A DNA stretch of 64,000 nt, taken from contig NZ_BMNC01000003.1 of the NCBI RefSeq assembly GCF_014646255.1, positions 434,001 to 498,000 on the forward strand, in the 5' to 3' direction. Shown one piece after another: positions 43,704 through 54,328 of this stretch (positions within the stretch are counted from its first letter, which is position 1; each line of letters opens with the position of its first letter). Made by a program: the position numbers and the translations under genes. The notes beneath the pieces were generated by a model. It made no database searches and was not told where the DNA came from. It saw nothing but the letters and a program-made list of their open reading frames with translations. Origin of the DNA: Lentzea pudingi (lineage in GTDB: Bacteria > Actinomycetota > Actinomycetes > Mycobacteriales > Pseudonocardiaceae).

Positions 43704-44144
43704 GTGAGTCTCCTCGACGACGTGGCCGAACGCGACGGCTGGCGGTGCTGGGTGTGCGACGAGCCGGTGGATCCCGGCATGTCGGTGAACGACCCGCGCG
43801 GCCCCAGCGTGGACAGCCGGACCGCGGACCGGAAGGCGAAGATCGCCGAACGCCTGGCCCACCGCGGCTGTAACACCCGCAAGGGCGCCGTCAAGGTCGT
43901 CATCGCCTGGCCGGACCGCCTGCACGTGGCCGAACCCGCGCCCCTGATCACCGTCGCCGGCCGGCTGGAACGCAAGGGCGGCCGCGAACTCGTGGCCCGC
44001 TGCCCGACGCGGCAGGACGCCCAGGAGGCGGCGGAATGGCTGGAGGACCGCTTCTCCCGCCTGGTGCCGGGCCTGCCGGTGACCGCGGGGGTCGAGGCCG
44101 GCGGCGGTCAGTTCCTCGTCGTCCTGTCCACCGGCCGCCGCTGA
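43704..44144 (+). CDS. HNH-like zinc protein lacking the first active-site histidine
   Basis: A 146-residue protein with an HNH-type frame: CWVC near residue 12, then PSVDSR where a nuclease would have D-H, and LAHRGCNTRKG, the typical HRxCNxxKG end of an HNH motif. The general-base His is replaced by Ser, so cleavage activity is doubtful. The C-terminal half (ELVARCPTRQDAQEAAEWLEDRFSRL) looks like a separate small domain. TAGGTT lies just upstream of GTG 43704, which suggests a leaderless message. It might bind nucleic acid without cutting it. Confidence 0.65.
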   Translation: MSLLDDVAERDGWRCWVCDEPVDPGMSVNDPRGPSVDSRTADRKAKIAERLAHRGCNTRKGAVKVVIAWPDRLHVAEPAPLITVAGRLERKGGRELVARCPTRQDAQEAAEWLEDRFSRLVPGLPVTAGVEAGGGQFLVVLSTGRR

Positions 44145-44241
44145 CCGGAGCCACCCGCGTCGGCCACTGGGCTGACACGTGCGCCGTCGACGACCCGCTA
44201 CGTGCGGGACAGGCCGGGTCCGAAGTGGACTGTGGACGTGC

Positions 44242-47121
44242 TCAGCCTCGCAGACCGTTCGACGCGTCCTCGTCACTTGACGCGATACCGGCCGTCGCAC
44301 GTGACTGCTCGTCCAGGTCACCGGTCTCGGTCGCGATGGCCAGCGCCTCCCGGTGCGCGGCGGGCGCGCCCGGACGACCGGCCGCGCGCAGGGCCTCGGC
44401 CAGGCCGTTCAGCGAGTTCGCCTCGCCGTAGCGGTGCCCGGTCTCCCGGAAGATCTCCAGCGCCTCCTCGTGCAGCCCGATCGCCTCTTCGGCGCGGCCC
44501 AGGTGGACGTGGACCTGGCCCAGGGTCGACAGCGCCGCGGCCTCGCCGTAGCGGTGACCGAGGTCGCGGAAGTGGGCGAGTGCCTGGTGCAGGTGCGCCG
44601 CGGCGGCGGTGTGGCGGCCGAGGTGGGTGTAGGCGTCGGCCAGGTTGGTCAGCGCGGTCGCCTCGCCTGCTCGGTCACCGAGTGCGCGGAACAGCTCCCT
44701 GCCCGCGTTCAGGGCTTCGGCGGCGCCCGCGTGGTCGCCCGTCTGGCCCTGCACGGTGCCGAGGTTGGTCAGCACCGAGGCCGTGCCGTGCCGGTCGCCG
44801 AGTTCCCGGTAGCGGCCGAGCGCCTGCTGGAGGTAGCCGATGGACGCGTCGACGTCGCCGAGGCGGTCCTCGACGATGCCGAGGTGTGACAGCGCGCGGG
44901 CTTCACCGGCGCGGTCGGAGTGGTCGCGGTGCAGGCGCAGCGACTGGCGCAGGCGTGCGGCCGCCGGGCTGTAGCGGCCGAGCAGGCGGTGCGCGGCGCC
45001 CAGGTTCGTCAGAGCCCGTGCCTCACCCTCGTGGTCGCCGACCAGACGTGCGGCGCGCAAACCGTTGGTGTGCATGACGAGTGCTTCGCGGTGGTGCCCG
45101 GCTTCGAAGTACCGGTACAGCACCTCGGCCAGGCGCATCGCCTGCCCGGGGCGGTCGTGACCGGTGGCGAACGCGCACAGGTCGGTCAGGTTGGGCCGTT
45201 CCGCGTCGAGCCACGCGCGCATCCGGGCGGGGTCGGCCGCCGGCGTGGTCACGGCCACGCGGCCGGTGGGGTAGACGACGTCCATCGCCTCGATCGCGGA
45301 CGTCAGGTAGTGGTCCAGCAGCCGGTCGAACGAGGCGGTTCGCTCAGGGTCGTCCTGCGCCAGGTCGACGGCGTAGGCGCGGAGCAGGTCGTGCATGCCG
45401 TGCCGCCCGGCCGGGCCGCGGTCGACCAGGTGCGCCCGGACGAGCACGTCCAGCAGCCGGCCCGCGGTGTCCGGGTCGCGGTCCGTGAGCGCGGCGGCGC
45501 AGGCCACGTCGAAGTCGCGGCCGGGATGCACGCCCAGCAACCGGAACAGCCGCGCGGCCTCGTCCGGGAGGTGCTTGCAGGACCACGAGAGCACCTCGCG
45601 CACCGCCGCCCGGCCGTCACCGCCGCCGTCGAGCAGCCGCAGCCGCCGCTGCCGGTCGCCGAGCTCCCCGACCAGCTCCGCCAGCGCGGTCTCCGGCCGG
45701 CTGACCACGAGCTCCGCGGCCACCCGCAACGGCAACGGCAGGAACGCGCACTGCTCGGCCAACGCCGCCATCGCGGACTCGGAACCCGGCCGGTCGCCGA
45801 TCAGCTCGCGCAGCAACACGATCGCGTCACCCCGCCGCAACGGCCGCAGGTCGAGCCGCCGCGCGCCGTGCACCGAGACCAGGCTCGCCAGGCTGTCCCG
45901 GCTCGTCACCACGACCACGCACGACGGTGAACCGGGCAACAGCGGCCGCACCTGCTCCACCGCCGCCGCGTTGTCCAGCACGATCAACAGCCGCCGGTCG
46001 GCCACCTCGGTCCGGTACCGGGCCGCACGTCCGTCCAGGCCGGCCGGAATCGCGGACCCGGCGACCCCCAGCGCCTGCAGGAACCCGCCCAGCACGTCCG
46101 CGGCGGCGAGCGGCTTCCCGGCCTCGTACCCGCGCAGGTCCACGTACAGCTGGCCGCCCGGGAACCGGGCGCGCAACCGGTGTCCCCAATGGACGGCCAG
46201 TGCCGTCTTGCCGACACCCGCCGTTCCGCAGACCGCGATCACCGCCGTCGCGGCGGGGTCGCGTCCGGCGAGCAGTCCGTCGAGTACGGCCAGTTCCGAA
46301 GCACGGCCCAGGAAACCGGGTGTGCCGGCAGGCAGCTGGGCCGGCACCGGACCGGCCTGACGAGACACAGCAGGCACTGGTTCGCCGAGCAACTCCGCAT
46401 GAGCACCGACGAGTTCCGCTCCGGGGCCGATCGCGAGTTCGTCCCGCAGCACCCGCCGAGTGGTGTCGTAGGTGGCGAACGCGTCCGCCCGGCTGCCCGC
46501 CGCGGCGTAGGCGCGCACCAGAAGTGCCTGCACCGCCTCGTCCAACGGGTGGCCGGCCGCGTGCTCCACCAGCAGTGGCAGGAGGTCCGCTGCCCGGCCC
46601 AGCCCGATCATCGTCTCGGCGTGGGTGAGCAGGGCGTTGCGCCGTTCGCTCAGCAGCGCGACGACTTTGGCGTGCCCGGCCAGTCCGGGGTGGTCGGCGA
46701 ACGGCCGTCCCTGCCACAATCCGAGCGCGGTGCCGAGCAGACCGGCGGCCTCCTCCGCGACGGTCGTCCGTCCGGCGGCGGACACGAGGGCGCGGAACCG
46801 GTCCACGTCGACCTCGTCGTCCGGGATGCGCAACGCGTAACCGTCACCGACGAACGGGATGCTGGTGCTGCGCGCATATCTGTGCCGCCCGGGGTCGAAC
46901 AACCGGCGCAGGTGCTTGACGTGCGTCTGGATCACGTTGGCCGCACTGGGCGGCGGGTTCTCGCCCCACAGCGCGTCCACCAGGTCCGCCCGCCGCACGA
47001 CCCGCCCGCCGGCCAGGGCGAGCAGGCCGAGCACCGCGCGTCTGCCCGCCGGCCCCAGCTCGATCTCCCGGCCGTCGTGCCAGGCCCGCACCGGGCCGAG
47101 AACCTGGACGCGCAACGACAC
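44242..47121 (-). CDS. AfsR/SARP-family regulator: BTAD, NB-ARC NTPase, TPR (second)
   Basis: A 959-residue regulator with the same order as the one at 7828. An OmpR-like winged helix comes first (VQVLGPVRAWHDGREIELG, then ANVIQTHVKHLRRLF), followed by a BTAD domain to about 250. The NB-ARC domain has P-loop GTAGVGKTALAVHWG near 290, VLDNAAAVEQV and FLPLPLRVAAEL. TPR repeats fill the last third (ALTNLGAAHRLLGRYSPAA and similar, at least six units). GTG 47121 was chosen because the winged helix begins directly there. Genes 44145-44241 downstream are convergent. A secreted-protein gene lies upstream, separated by a strong hairpin, so the regulator is probably a single-gene unit. Confidence 0.88.
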   Translation of the reverse strand: MSLRVQVLGPVRAWHDGREIELGPAGRRAVLGLLALAGGRVVRRADLVDALWGENPPPSAANVIQTHVKHLRRLFDPGRHRYARSTSIPFVGDGYALRIPDDEVDVDRFRALVSAAGRTTVAEEAAGLLGTALGLWQGRPFADHPGLAGHAKVVALLSERRNALLTHAETMIGLGRAADLLPLLVEHAAGHPLDEAVQALLVRAYAAAGSRADAFATYDTTRRVLRDELAIGPGAELVGAHAELLGEPVPAVSRQAGPVPAQLPAGTPGFLGRASELAVLDGLLAGRDPAATAVIAVCGTAGVGKTALAVHWGHRLRARFPGGQLYVDLRGYEAGKPLAAADVLGGFLQALGVAGSAIPAGLDGRAARYRTEVADRRLLIVLDNAAAVEQVRPLLPGSPSCVVVVTSRDSLASLVSVHGARRLDLRPLRRGDAIVLLRELIGDRPGSESAMAALAEQCAFLPLPLRVAAELVVSRPETALAELVGELGDRQRRLRLLDGGGDGRAAVREVLSWSCKHLPDEAARLFRLLGVHPGRDFDVACAAALTDRDPDTAGRLLDVLVRAHLVDRGPAGRHGMHDLLRAYAVDLAQDDPERTASFDRLLDHYLTSAIEAMDVVYPTGRVAVTTPAADPARMRAWLDAERPNLTDLCAFATGHDRPGQAMRLAEVLYRYFEAGHHREALVMHTNGLRAARLVGDHEGEARALTNLGAAHRLLGRYSPAAARLRQSLRLHRDHSDRAGEARALSHLGIVEDRLGDVDASIGYLQQALGRYRELGDRHGTASVLTNLGTVQGQTGDHAGAAEALNAGRELFRALGDRAGEATALTNLADAYTHLGRHTAAAAHLHQALAHFRDLGHRYGEAAALSTLGQVHVHLGRAEEAIGLHEEALEIFRETGHRYGEANSLNGLAEALRAAGRPGAPAAHREALAIATETGDLDEQSRATAGIASSDEDASNGLRG

Positions 47122-47241
47122 CCCCGAACGCCGATGCCATGCTGGCACAGGCGGTTCGGCCGCGGCAACGACCGGATCCCGTTGGCAGGCGGTCGCATTC
47201 GGGCCCGACCCGGGATCTGCGAGTCCGCGTTCCAGAGCCGC

Positions 47242-47282
47242 CTGCCCGTTTCGTGATCGCCGGGTGATCACGAAACGGGCAG
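47242..47282 (-). terminator. Perfect 17-base-pair hairpin with 7-base loop
   Basis: Arms CTGCCCGTTTCGTGATC (47242-47258) and its exact complement (47266-47282) around GCCGGGT. It lies 83 bases beyond the stop of the leftward secreted-protein gene and upstream of the AfsR-type gene. No T tract follows on either strand, which is usual for actinobacterial stem-only terminators. It would end the secreted-protein transcript; a binding site for a dimeric protein is the alternative. Confidence 0.65.
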
Positions 47283-47364
47283 AGGAACGTGCTACCGCCG
47301 CACACCCGGAACGGTGGGAGACAGCCATTTCCGGAGATGGCCAGGAAGGCCGGTGCCGTCGAGG

Positions 47365-47934
47365 TCAGGAGATCCGGTCGAAGCGGCCGATGGGGTACAC
47401 CCAGCCGCGGGTGAACTGGAGGCCCAGCTGGTGGTGGTACTGCTGGCACGCGCTGGGCTGGGGCAGATCGGGGCAGAAGACCACGTCGATGGCCGAGTAG
47501 GTGTACACGTTGTTCGGGGTGGCCGGGTTGTCGACCGGCGTGACCACGTTCCTCGCGGACCACGTCACCGAGGCCAGCCGTGGATCTTGCGCGCCGGGGT
47601 ACAGCACGTCGGACTCGGGGTCGTACACGTAGATGTGGTCGCTGAAGATGCACACGTTCGCCCCGAAGTAGAACTCGTACATCTTCGTTCCCTGGCTGGT
47701 CTCGTAGACGGGCTCCACGACCTCCTCCCGATAGCAGGGAGTGCCCGGGGGAAACACGCGGGGCGGGCTGATCGGCCACGCGTTGGTCTTGACGTCCGCC
47801 GCGCTGTACGACGACGTCTTGTTCAGGCCCGGCTTGGAGGCCGGCACGGACGCCGACGCTCCCGGAGCCGCGATCACGATCACGGCCATGAGCGCCAGGG
47901 CTGATGTGAACAGGTGTTTGAAGCGTGCTGACAC
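47365..47934 (-). CDS. Secreted hypothetical protein
   Basis: A 189-residue protein with a Sec signal peptide (ARFKHLFTSALALMAVIVIA, cleavage near GASA). The mature region has four cysteines (GTPCYRE, ANVCIFSD, VVFCPDL, SACQQYH) and many aromatic residues (YEFYFGANV, SDHIYVYDPESDVLYPGAQD). No family is recognised. GTG 47934 has GAGGGGTG upstream. It lies upstream of the second AfsR-type gene but is separated from it by the 47242-47282 hairpin. Confidence 0.65.
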   Translation of the reverse strand: MSARFKHLFTSALALMAVIVIAAPGASASVPASKPGLNKTSSYSAADVKTNAWPISPPRVFPPGTPCYREEVVEPVYETSQGTKMYEFYFGANVCIFSDHIYVYDPESDVLYPGAQDPRLASVTWSARNVVTPVDNPATPNNVYTYSAIDVVFCPDLPQPSACQQYHHQLGLQFTRGWVYPIGRFDRIS

Positions 47935-48141
47935 TGGAACACCCCTCTGGTTGAAATGACGAACGGGTGCGTTCTTCTGCTGCGGTGCGGGATGTGTCAG
48001 CTGGTGCTCCAGCCGTGGACCACCAGGCTCACCCGGCGGACTGGACGCAGATTGGACGGAGACTGAACTCGGCGGCACGTCAGCGGTTCCGGCCGCCGGA
48101 GCAGGGCGTACGCCCTGAGCCGCTGCCTATACGGTGTGGGC

Positions 48142-48558
48142 ATGAGCCAGCCGATTCCGTTCGCCGACACCAACTTCAAGCTCGCCGTCGTCCAGGAGCT
48201 GATGTATGGCCAGGAGCTCCTGCCGAGGTTCGACCTGCGCGAGTACGCCGCCGAGCAGGGCTTCACCTACGACGGCGGGAGCGTGGAGGCGGTGCCCGAG
48301 GCCCTGGCCTACTTCGAGGCGCTCGAGGTCCCCGCCGAGCTCGCGGAGAGGATCACCCGGATCGAGATGGACGGCGGCAACGAGATCTACCTCGAGATCG
48401 CGCCGAACTGGGACGGCGAGGACGGGCTGTTCGACGTCGCCGAGTTCGCCGACGTGCGGCACTTTCCCCACCTGAAGTCGATGACGCTGTTCTACACGGG
48501 CGACGAGGAGGCTCTGGAGGCCCTCCGTGCCCGCGGCATCGAGGCGGACTGGCTCTGA
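48142..48558 (+). CDS. DUF6892-like small soluble protein
   Basis: A 138-residue acidic protein. Its layout (IPFADTNFKLAVVQELMYG at the start, then RITRIEMDGGNEIYLEIAPNWDGEDGLFDV and HFPHLKSMTLFYTG) agrees with a leucine-rich-like/DUF6892 protein often found near toxin-immunity genes. ATG 48142 is preceded by TATACG about 9 bases upstream, suggesting a leaderless start. Function unknown; no partner toxin is adjacent. Confidence 0.7.
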   Translation: MSQPIPFADTNFKLAVVQELMYGQELLPRFDLREYAAEQGFTYDGGSVEAVPEALAYFEALEVPAELAERITRIEMDGGNEIYLEIAPNWDGEDGLFDVAEFADVRHFPHLKSMTLFYTGDEEALEALRARGIEADWL

Positions 48559-48601
48559 GTTCCGAGAAGGGGCTCCAGGACACGGCACCGCCTAGCCTTG
48601 C

Positions 48602-48620
48602 CAGGGTGTGGCACACCCTG
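48602..48620. promoter_or_regulatory. Perfect 19-base palindrome CAGGGTGTGGCACACCCTG
   Basis: Nine-base arms around one G, between the DUF6892-like gene and the NTF2-like gene, 34 bases before ATG 48655. It fits an operator for a dimeric repressor of the downstream gene; it could also act as a short terminator stem for the upstream gene. Confidence 0.55.
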
Positions 48621-48654
48621 CCGCAGGAGCCACCGCCGGCTTAGCGTCGAGATC

Positions 48655-49113
48655 ATGAACGACCAACAGGTGATCGAGGACCTGCACACGCGGTGGGTGT
48701 TCGGCTGGGACCGCCGCGAGGGCGACGAGCCGTTCGGCTTCGCGCGCACCTTCGGCGAGTTCTACGACTTCAGCTCGCCGGAGGTCCGCCTCTACGACGA
48801 CTTCGACCCCGAACGCCGGGTGTCGACGACGGCCACCGGTTACGGCGCGATCTGGGAGCCCGTCTTCCGCGGCGTCGTGTCCGCGTGGCACGTCGTCGAC
48901 GACGGCCCGCACGTCATCGCCGCGGACGGCCTCGCGGCGTCCACCCTGCGGTTCCTGGCCAGGATCGTCGCACCCGGCGGTGTCACGGACATCCGGACCA
49001 CGACCTCGCTGGTCTGGCACCGCACGGCGGCCGGGTGGCGCATCGTGCGCGAGCACAACTCCACCGAGGTTTTGCAGCCGGGGGAGCTCGACGGCCGCTT
49101 CGACGGCGCCTGA
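48655..49113 (+). CDS. NTF2-like (SnoaL/ketosteroid-isomerase-fold) protein
   Basis: A 152-residue protein with the NTF2-like cone pattern: an N-terminal helix (QQVIEDLHTRWVFGWDRREG), a pocket segment with YDFSSPEVRLYDDFDPE, GYGAIWEPVFRGVVSAWHVV, and the closing strands TTSLVWHRTAAGWRIVREHNSTEV. Members act as isomerases, cyclases or ligand binders; the pocket residues do not identify a substrate. It is preceded by a 19-base palindrome. Confidence 0.75.
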   Translation: MNDQQVIEDLHTRWVFGWDRREGDEPFGFARTFGEFYDFSSPEVRLYDDFDPERRVSTTATGYGAIWEPVFRGVVSAWHVVDDGPHVIAADGLAASTLRFLARIVAPGGVTDIRTTTSLVWHRTAAGWRIVREHNSTEVLQPGELDGRFDGA

Positions 49114-49233
49114 AGCATCACCGCGGCCGACGCGTGAAGCGGCACCTCACCTGATCCGGTGAACGATTTGATCTTGGCGCCCGCAGTGCCTCACTCTGCC
49201 GCAATCCGTCGACATGTGTGAGCGAGAGGTGCC

Positions 49234-50897
<1,664 letters not shown>

Positions 50898-50901
<4 letters not shown>

Positions 50902-52250
50902 CGACGAGCGAGGCCGTGGCGGTTCTGCCCGAGGAGCTGGACCGCTGGCTCGAGAGCCAGCCGTGGTTCCGCGCCCGAGGACCGGTGACCTGCGAACGGG
51001 CGACCGTCCTGCACCACGGCGATCCCGCGCTGGTCCACCTGGTGCTGGCGTGCAAGGGGCGCCGGTACCAGCTGCTGGTGGGCGTGCGGGACGCACTGCC
51101 GGAACGGCTGGAGCACGCCCGGATCGGCGCCGCCGGCGAACGCGTGGCGTACGAGGCGGTGTACGACCCGGAGCTCACCGCCGTGCTGCTCGGCCACTTC
51201 GAGGACTTGGCGGAGGTCGCGGGCCTGCGGTTCCGCGGCGCGGTGCCCCCGAGGTACGCGGCCGCGCCGGTCGGACGCCCGTTCCCCGGCCCGCAGCGCA
51301 ACTGCTCGATCGTCTACGGCCAGCGGCACGTGCTGAAGTTCTTCCGCGAGCTGACCCCGGGCGACAACCCGGAACTGGTGCTGCACGACGCACTGCACTC
51401 GGTCGGCGACCCGCACATCGCGGCGCCCCAGGGCTCCCTGGAGTCCGAACTGGACGGAGTCCGCACGACGTTCGCGGTGCTGCACGAGTTCGTGCCGCTG
51501 GGCGCGCTGGGCTGGCCGATGGCGACCGCCAGCGTGCGGGACTTCCTCGCGAACCCGAGCGACGACCCGCAGAGCGCGGGCGGCGACTTCGCCGCCGAGG
51601 CGCACCGGCTGGGTCGTGCGGTGGCGAAGGTGCACGCGGACCTGCGCGAGACGCTGGGCGAGCAGGTCGCCGGTCCGGGTGACGAGGTCGAGTTCGTGGC
51701 GGCCCTGCACACCCGCCTGGACGCCGCGCTGGACGAGGTGCCGTCGCTGGCGGAGTTCGAGGCGGGCATCCGTGCCCGGTTCGACGCGGTCCTCGCGACC
51801 GGCGAACCGATTCGCCTGCAACGGGTGCACGGCGACCTGCACCTGGGCCAGGTGCTCCGCTCGCCGCACACGTGGGTGCTCGTCGACTTCGAGGGCGAAC
51901 CGCACGGCACCGCCGCCGAACGCTCCCGCCCGCGCCCGGCGGAGCACGACGTGGCGACCGCACTGAGGTCGTTGCACTACGCGGCGGCCCAGTTGCTGGT
52001 GGGCGCCGACGACGTGGCGATGCGTCCCAAGGCCGCCCGGTGGCTGGAGCACAACCGCGACGCCTTCCGCGCCGGGTACGCGGACGTGTCGCCCGATCGC
52101 ACGCTCGGTGGTGCGCTGCTGACCGCGGTCGAGCTGGACCGGGCGGTGCTGGAGGTGCGGCACGAGCACCGGTTCCGTCCTGAGTGGATGGTCATCCCGC
52201 TGTCCGCGATCGCGGAGACCGTGACGGGCGCACCGGCCTGGCCGGTGTGA
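50898..52250 (+). CDS. mak: Maltokinase
   Basis: A 450-residue eukaryotic-kinase-like sugar kinase that makes maltose 1-phosphate from maltose and ATP. The N-lobe cap ([16 protein letters not shown]) is the family's typical start. The core has [12 protein letters not shown] (ATP-binding Lys), catalytic [13 protein letters not shown] and Mg-binding [11 protein letters not shown] 50898 overlaps the treS stop as GTGA. Its product is the donor for GlgE; the trehalose pool would be turned into alpha-glucan or storage polymer. Confidence 0.93.
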
Positions 52251-52286
52251 CGGGCCCGGCGCGGGCCGACAGGCCCGCGCCGGACC

Positions 52287-53018
52287 TCAGAGCGCTCGAA
52301 CCTCGGCGAGCCGCTTCTTCGAGTAGTCGTCGTCCCAGCAGACAGCGGCCTCCCACGCGGCCGACGCCTGCGCGGCGACGTCGAACGCGCCGTCGTCGAG
52401 ACAGGCGGCGTTGCCGGGCAGGACGAGGTCGAGGTCGGGGACGTCGACGTGCGCCTCGTCCCAGTCGATCAGCCCGATGTGGTTCGCGGTCACGCGCACG
52501 TTGCCGGGGTTGGGATCGCCGTGCACGACGCAGGTCGCACGTCCGGCGAGCCGTGCCCACGCCGCCCGGCACCGCGCGACGCCCTCGGCGGGCATCGCCT
52601 CCAGGTCGATCTTCGTCCCGGTCGTTGCCCGCAGCAGGTCGGTCGACGACCGCCAGCCGGGCCGCTGCGGCCATCCTCGGGTGAGCCGGTGCAGTTCGCG
52701 GAGCGTGCGGGCCACCCGGCGCCAGTCGGCCCGCGTCTCGGGCGGTCCGCCTTCGAGGTGGGTCATGACCACCAGGCCGTCGTGGAAGAGCCTGCCGTCC
52801 GAGGTGGGGATCGGCACCGGCACGGTCAGGCCCTCGCGGTCGAGGTACTGCAGGAGCCCGGTCTCCCAGGCGAGATCGGCGTCGCTCCTGGTGCCGAGAC
52901 GGCCGACTGCGAGGCGCCCGCCGATGCGCAGGCTCCACACGTCGTTGGCCACACCGCCGGAGAGCGGCTCGACGCGCACCACGTCGTGACCCCACTGCCC
53001 GAGCGACTCCCACCCCAT
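52287..53018 (-). CDS. APH-family phosphotransferase (last gene of the GlnX-PknG operon)
   Basis: A 243-residue small-molecule kinase of the aminoglycoside-phosphotransferase fold. The Brenner motif is CVVHGDPNPGNVR and the Mg-binding motif GLIDWDEAHVD. The N-lobe has LSGGVANDVWSLRIGGRLAV, with R instead of the usual ATP-anchoring Lys nearby (RLAVGRLG). It starts 4 bases after the vWA gene's stop, so it closes the nine-gene operon. It may phosphorylate a small metabolite or a partner protein; an antibiotic-resistance role is not suggested by context. Confidence 0.82.
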   Translation of the reverse strand: MGWESLGQWGHDVVRVEPLSGGVANDVWSLRIGGRLAVGRLGTRSDADLAWETGLLQYLDREGLTVPVPIPTSDGRLFHDGLVVMTHLEGGPPETRADWRRVARTLRELHRLTRGWPQRPGWRSSTDLLRATTGTKIDLEAMPAEGVARCRAAWARLAGRATCVVHGDPNPGNVRVTANHIGLIDWDEAHVDVPDLDLVLPGNAACLDDGAFDVAAQASAAWEAAVCWDDDYSKKRLAEVRAL

Positions 53019-53022
53019 CGCG

Positions 53023-54309
53023 TCACGAACCCCCGTCTGAACGCTGCCACCGCTCCGTCTTGCGCGACTCCAGCAACGCCATCTCGGCGTCCACGTCCTC
53101 CATCCTCCCGCGCAGCCGGATCCGCGCGGTCTTCGCGTCGATGATCTCCGCGACCCCCTTGATCGCGTCCAGCACCGGCTCGCGGTTCGACTCGTCGGCG
53201 ATCTGGGCGGCTCGCCCGAGCTTGACCGTCGCCTCGTCCGTGCGGCCGTCGCGCAGCGCGCCGATGCCCTCCTGCATCACCTGGTCCAGCTCGACCTGGC
53301 CGGTGTAGTGCGCGACCATCGGGGCGATCTTGGTGGACTGCACCGGGTCATCGGTCCACATCGCCTCCACCAGACCGCGGCCGATCTCGCGCCCTCCGGC
53401 GACGACGTGCACGCGGGCGGCGAGCACCTCGTCGTCGAGGACGTTGCCCGCGGGGAGCTCGACGGACAGGTGGAAGTCCCTCGTCTCCGCGCCCCACGAA
53501 CCGGCCGGGTAGTCACCGACCAGGGCGGAGACCTCGGTGCGGCGGTCCGTCAGGTCGAGGGTGTTCGGGTACACCTGCTTGAGGAAGCGGACCCGGCTGC
53601 CCCGCGGGGTCCACACCCGCAGCGCCACGTTGCCGACCGCGGTGCTCATGAAGTCCTCGGCCATCGCGCGGAACACGTCGGGGAGCGCGCGTTCGTCCGG
53701 CAGGCCGTTCGCGTCGCCGTGCAGCGCGTCCGCGACCGCGCGCAGCGGTTCGGCCGCCCAGTGCCTGCCGACGCCGAGGCTGTGGCAGACGAACCGGTCG
53801 CGGCACCGGCGCAGCGCCGCCGCGAGCTCCTCCTCCGTCTGGTGCTCGTTGTGCCCGTCGGTGAGGAGGATGCCGTGCTTGATCTCCGCCGGCTGCCCGG
53901 CCAGCAGCTCGTTCGCGAGGTCCAGCCAGGTGCCGATCGCGGTGCCGCCGTTGGGGTCGAGCCGCCCGACCGCCTTCGCGGCCTCCTTCCTGGTCTGCGG
54001 TGACGCGATCACCATCGTCCTGTCCGCGGGGTAGGCCATCCGCGCGGAGTTGGTGCCCGCCACGACCGCGAACGCCACACCGTCGTTGAGCATCTTGATC
54101 GCGGTCGCGGTCGCCCGGCGCGCCTGCACCATCTTGTCGCCGCTCATCGAGCTCGAGCAGTCGATCATGATGACCTGGGCGGCGGTGGGCGCCGGTCCCC
54201 GGCGTTCGCCCGCCGTGCTGACGGAGATCACCGCGTCGATGGAGCGCTGCCCCTCGGGGAGGTACCTGTTGTGGTCGACCCTGAGCGTGAAGTCCGGCGA
54301 CTCGCTCAC
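53023..54309 (-). CDS. von Willebrand factor A domain protein
   Basis: A 428-residue cytoplasmic protein. The vWA domain spans about residues 40-220 with a complete MIDAS: IDCSSSMSGDK (D50-x-S52-x-S54), Thr in NGGTAIGTW and Asp in LLTDGHNEHQ. A beta-sandwich region follows (about 235-345: VALRVWTPRGSRVRFLK, GSWGAETRDFHLSVELP), then a helical C-terminus (QEGIGALRDGRTDEATVKLG). vWA proteins of this form act with kinases and phosphatases in bacterial signalling and conflict systems by metal-dependent binding. GTG 54309 lies 19 bases after the pknG stop. Confidence 0.9.
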   Translation of the reverse strand: MSESPDFTLRVDHNRYLPEGQRSIDAVISVSTAGERRGPAPTAAQVIMIDCSSSMSGDKMVQARRATATAIKMLNDGVAFAVVAGTNSARMAYPADRTMVIASPQTRKEAAKAVGRLDPNGGTAIGTWLDLANELLAGQPAEIKHGILLTDGHNEHQTEEELAAALRRCRDRFVCHSLGVGRHWAAEPLRAVADALHGDANGLPDERALPDVFRAMAEDFMSTAVGNVALRVWTPRGSRVRFLKQVYPNTLDLTDRRTEVSALVGDYPAGSWGAETRDFHLSVELPAGNVLDDEVLAARVHVVAGGREIGRGLVEAMWTDDPVQSTKIAPMVAHYTGQVELDQVMQEGIGALRDGRTDEATVKLGRAAQIADESNREPVLDAIKGVAEIIDAKTARIRLRGRMEDVDAEMALLESRKTERWQRSDGGS

Positions 54310-54328
54310 CTGAGCACCTCGTCTCTCG

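Noticed and set aside
52287..53018. Aminoglycoside resistance gene
   Set aside because: It has the APH fold, but it is the last gene of a signalling operon and lacks features of true aminoglycoside enzymes, so a resistance call is not justified.
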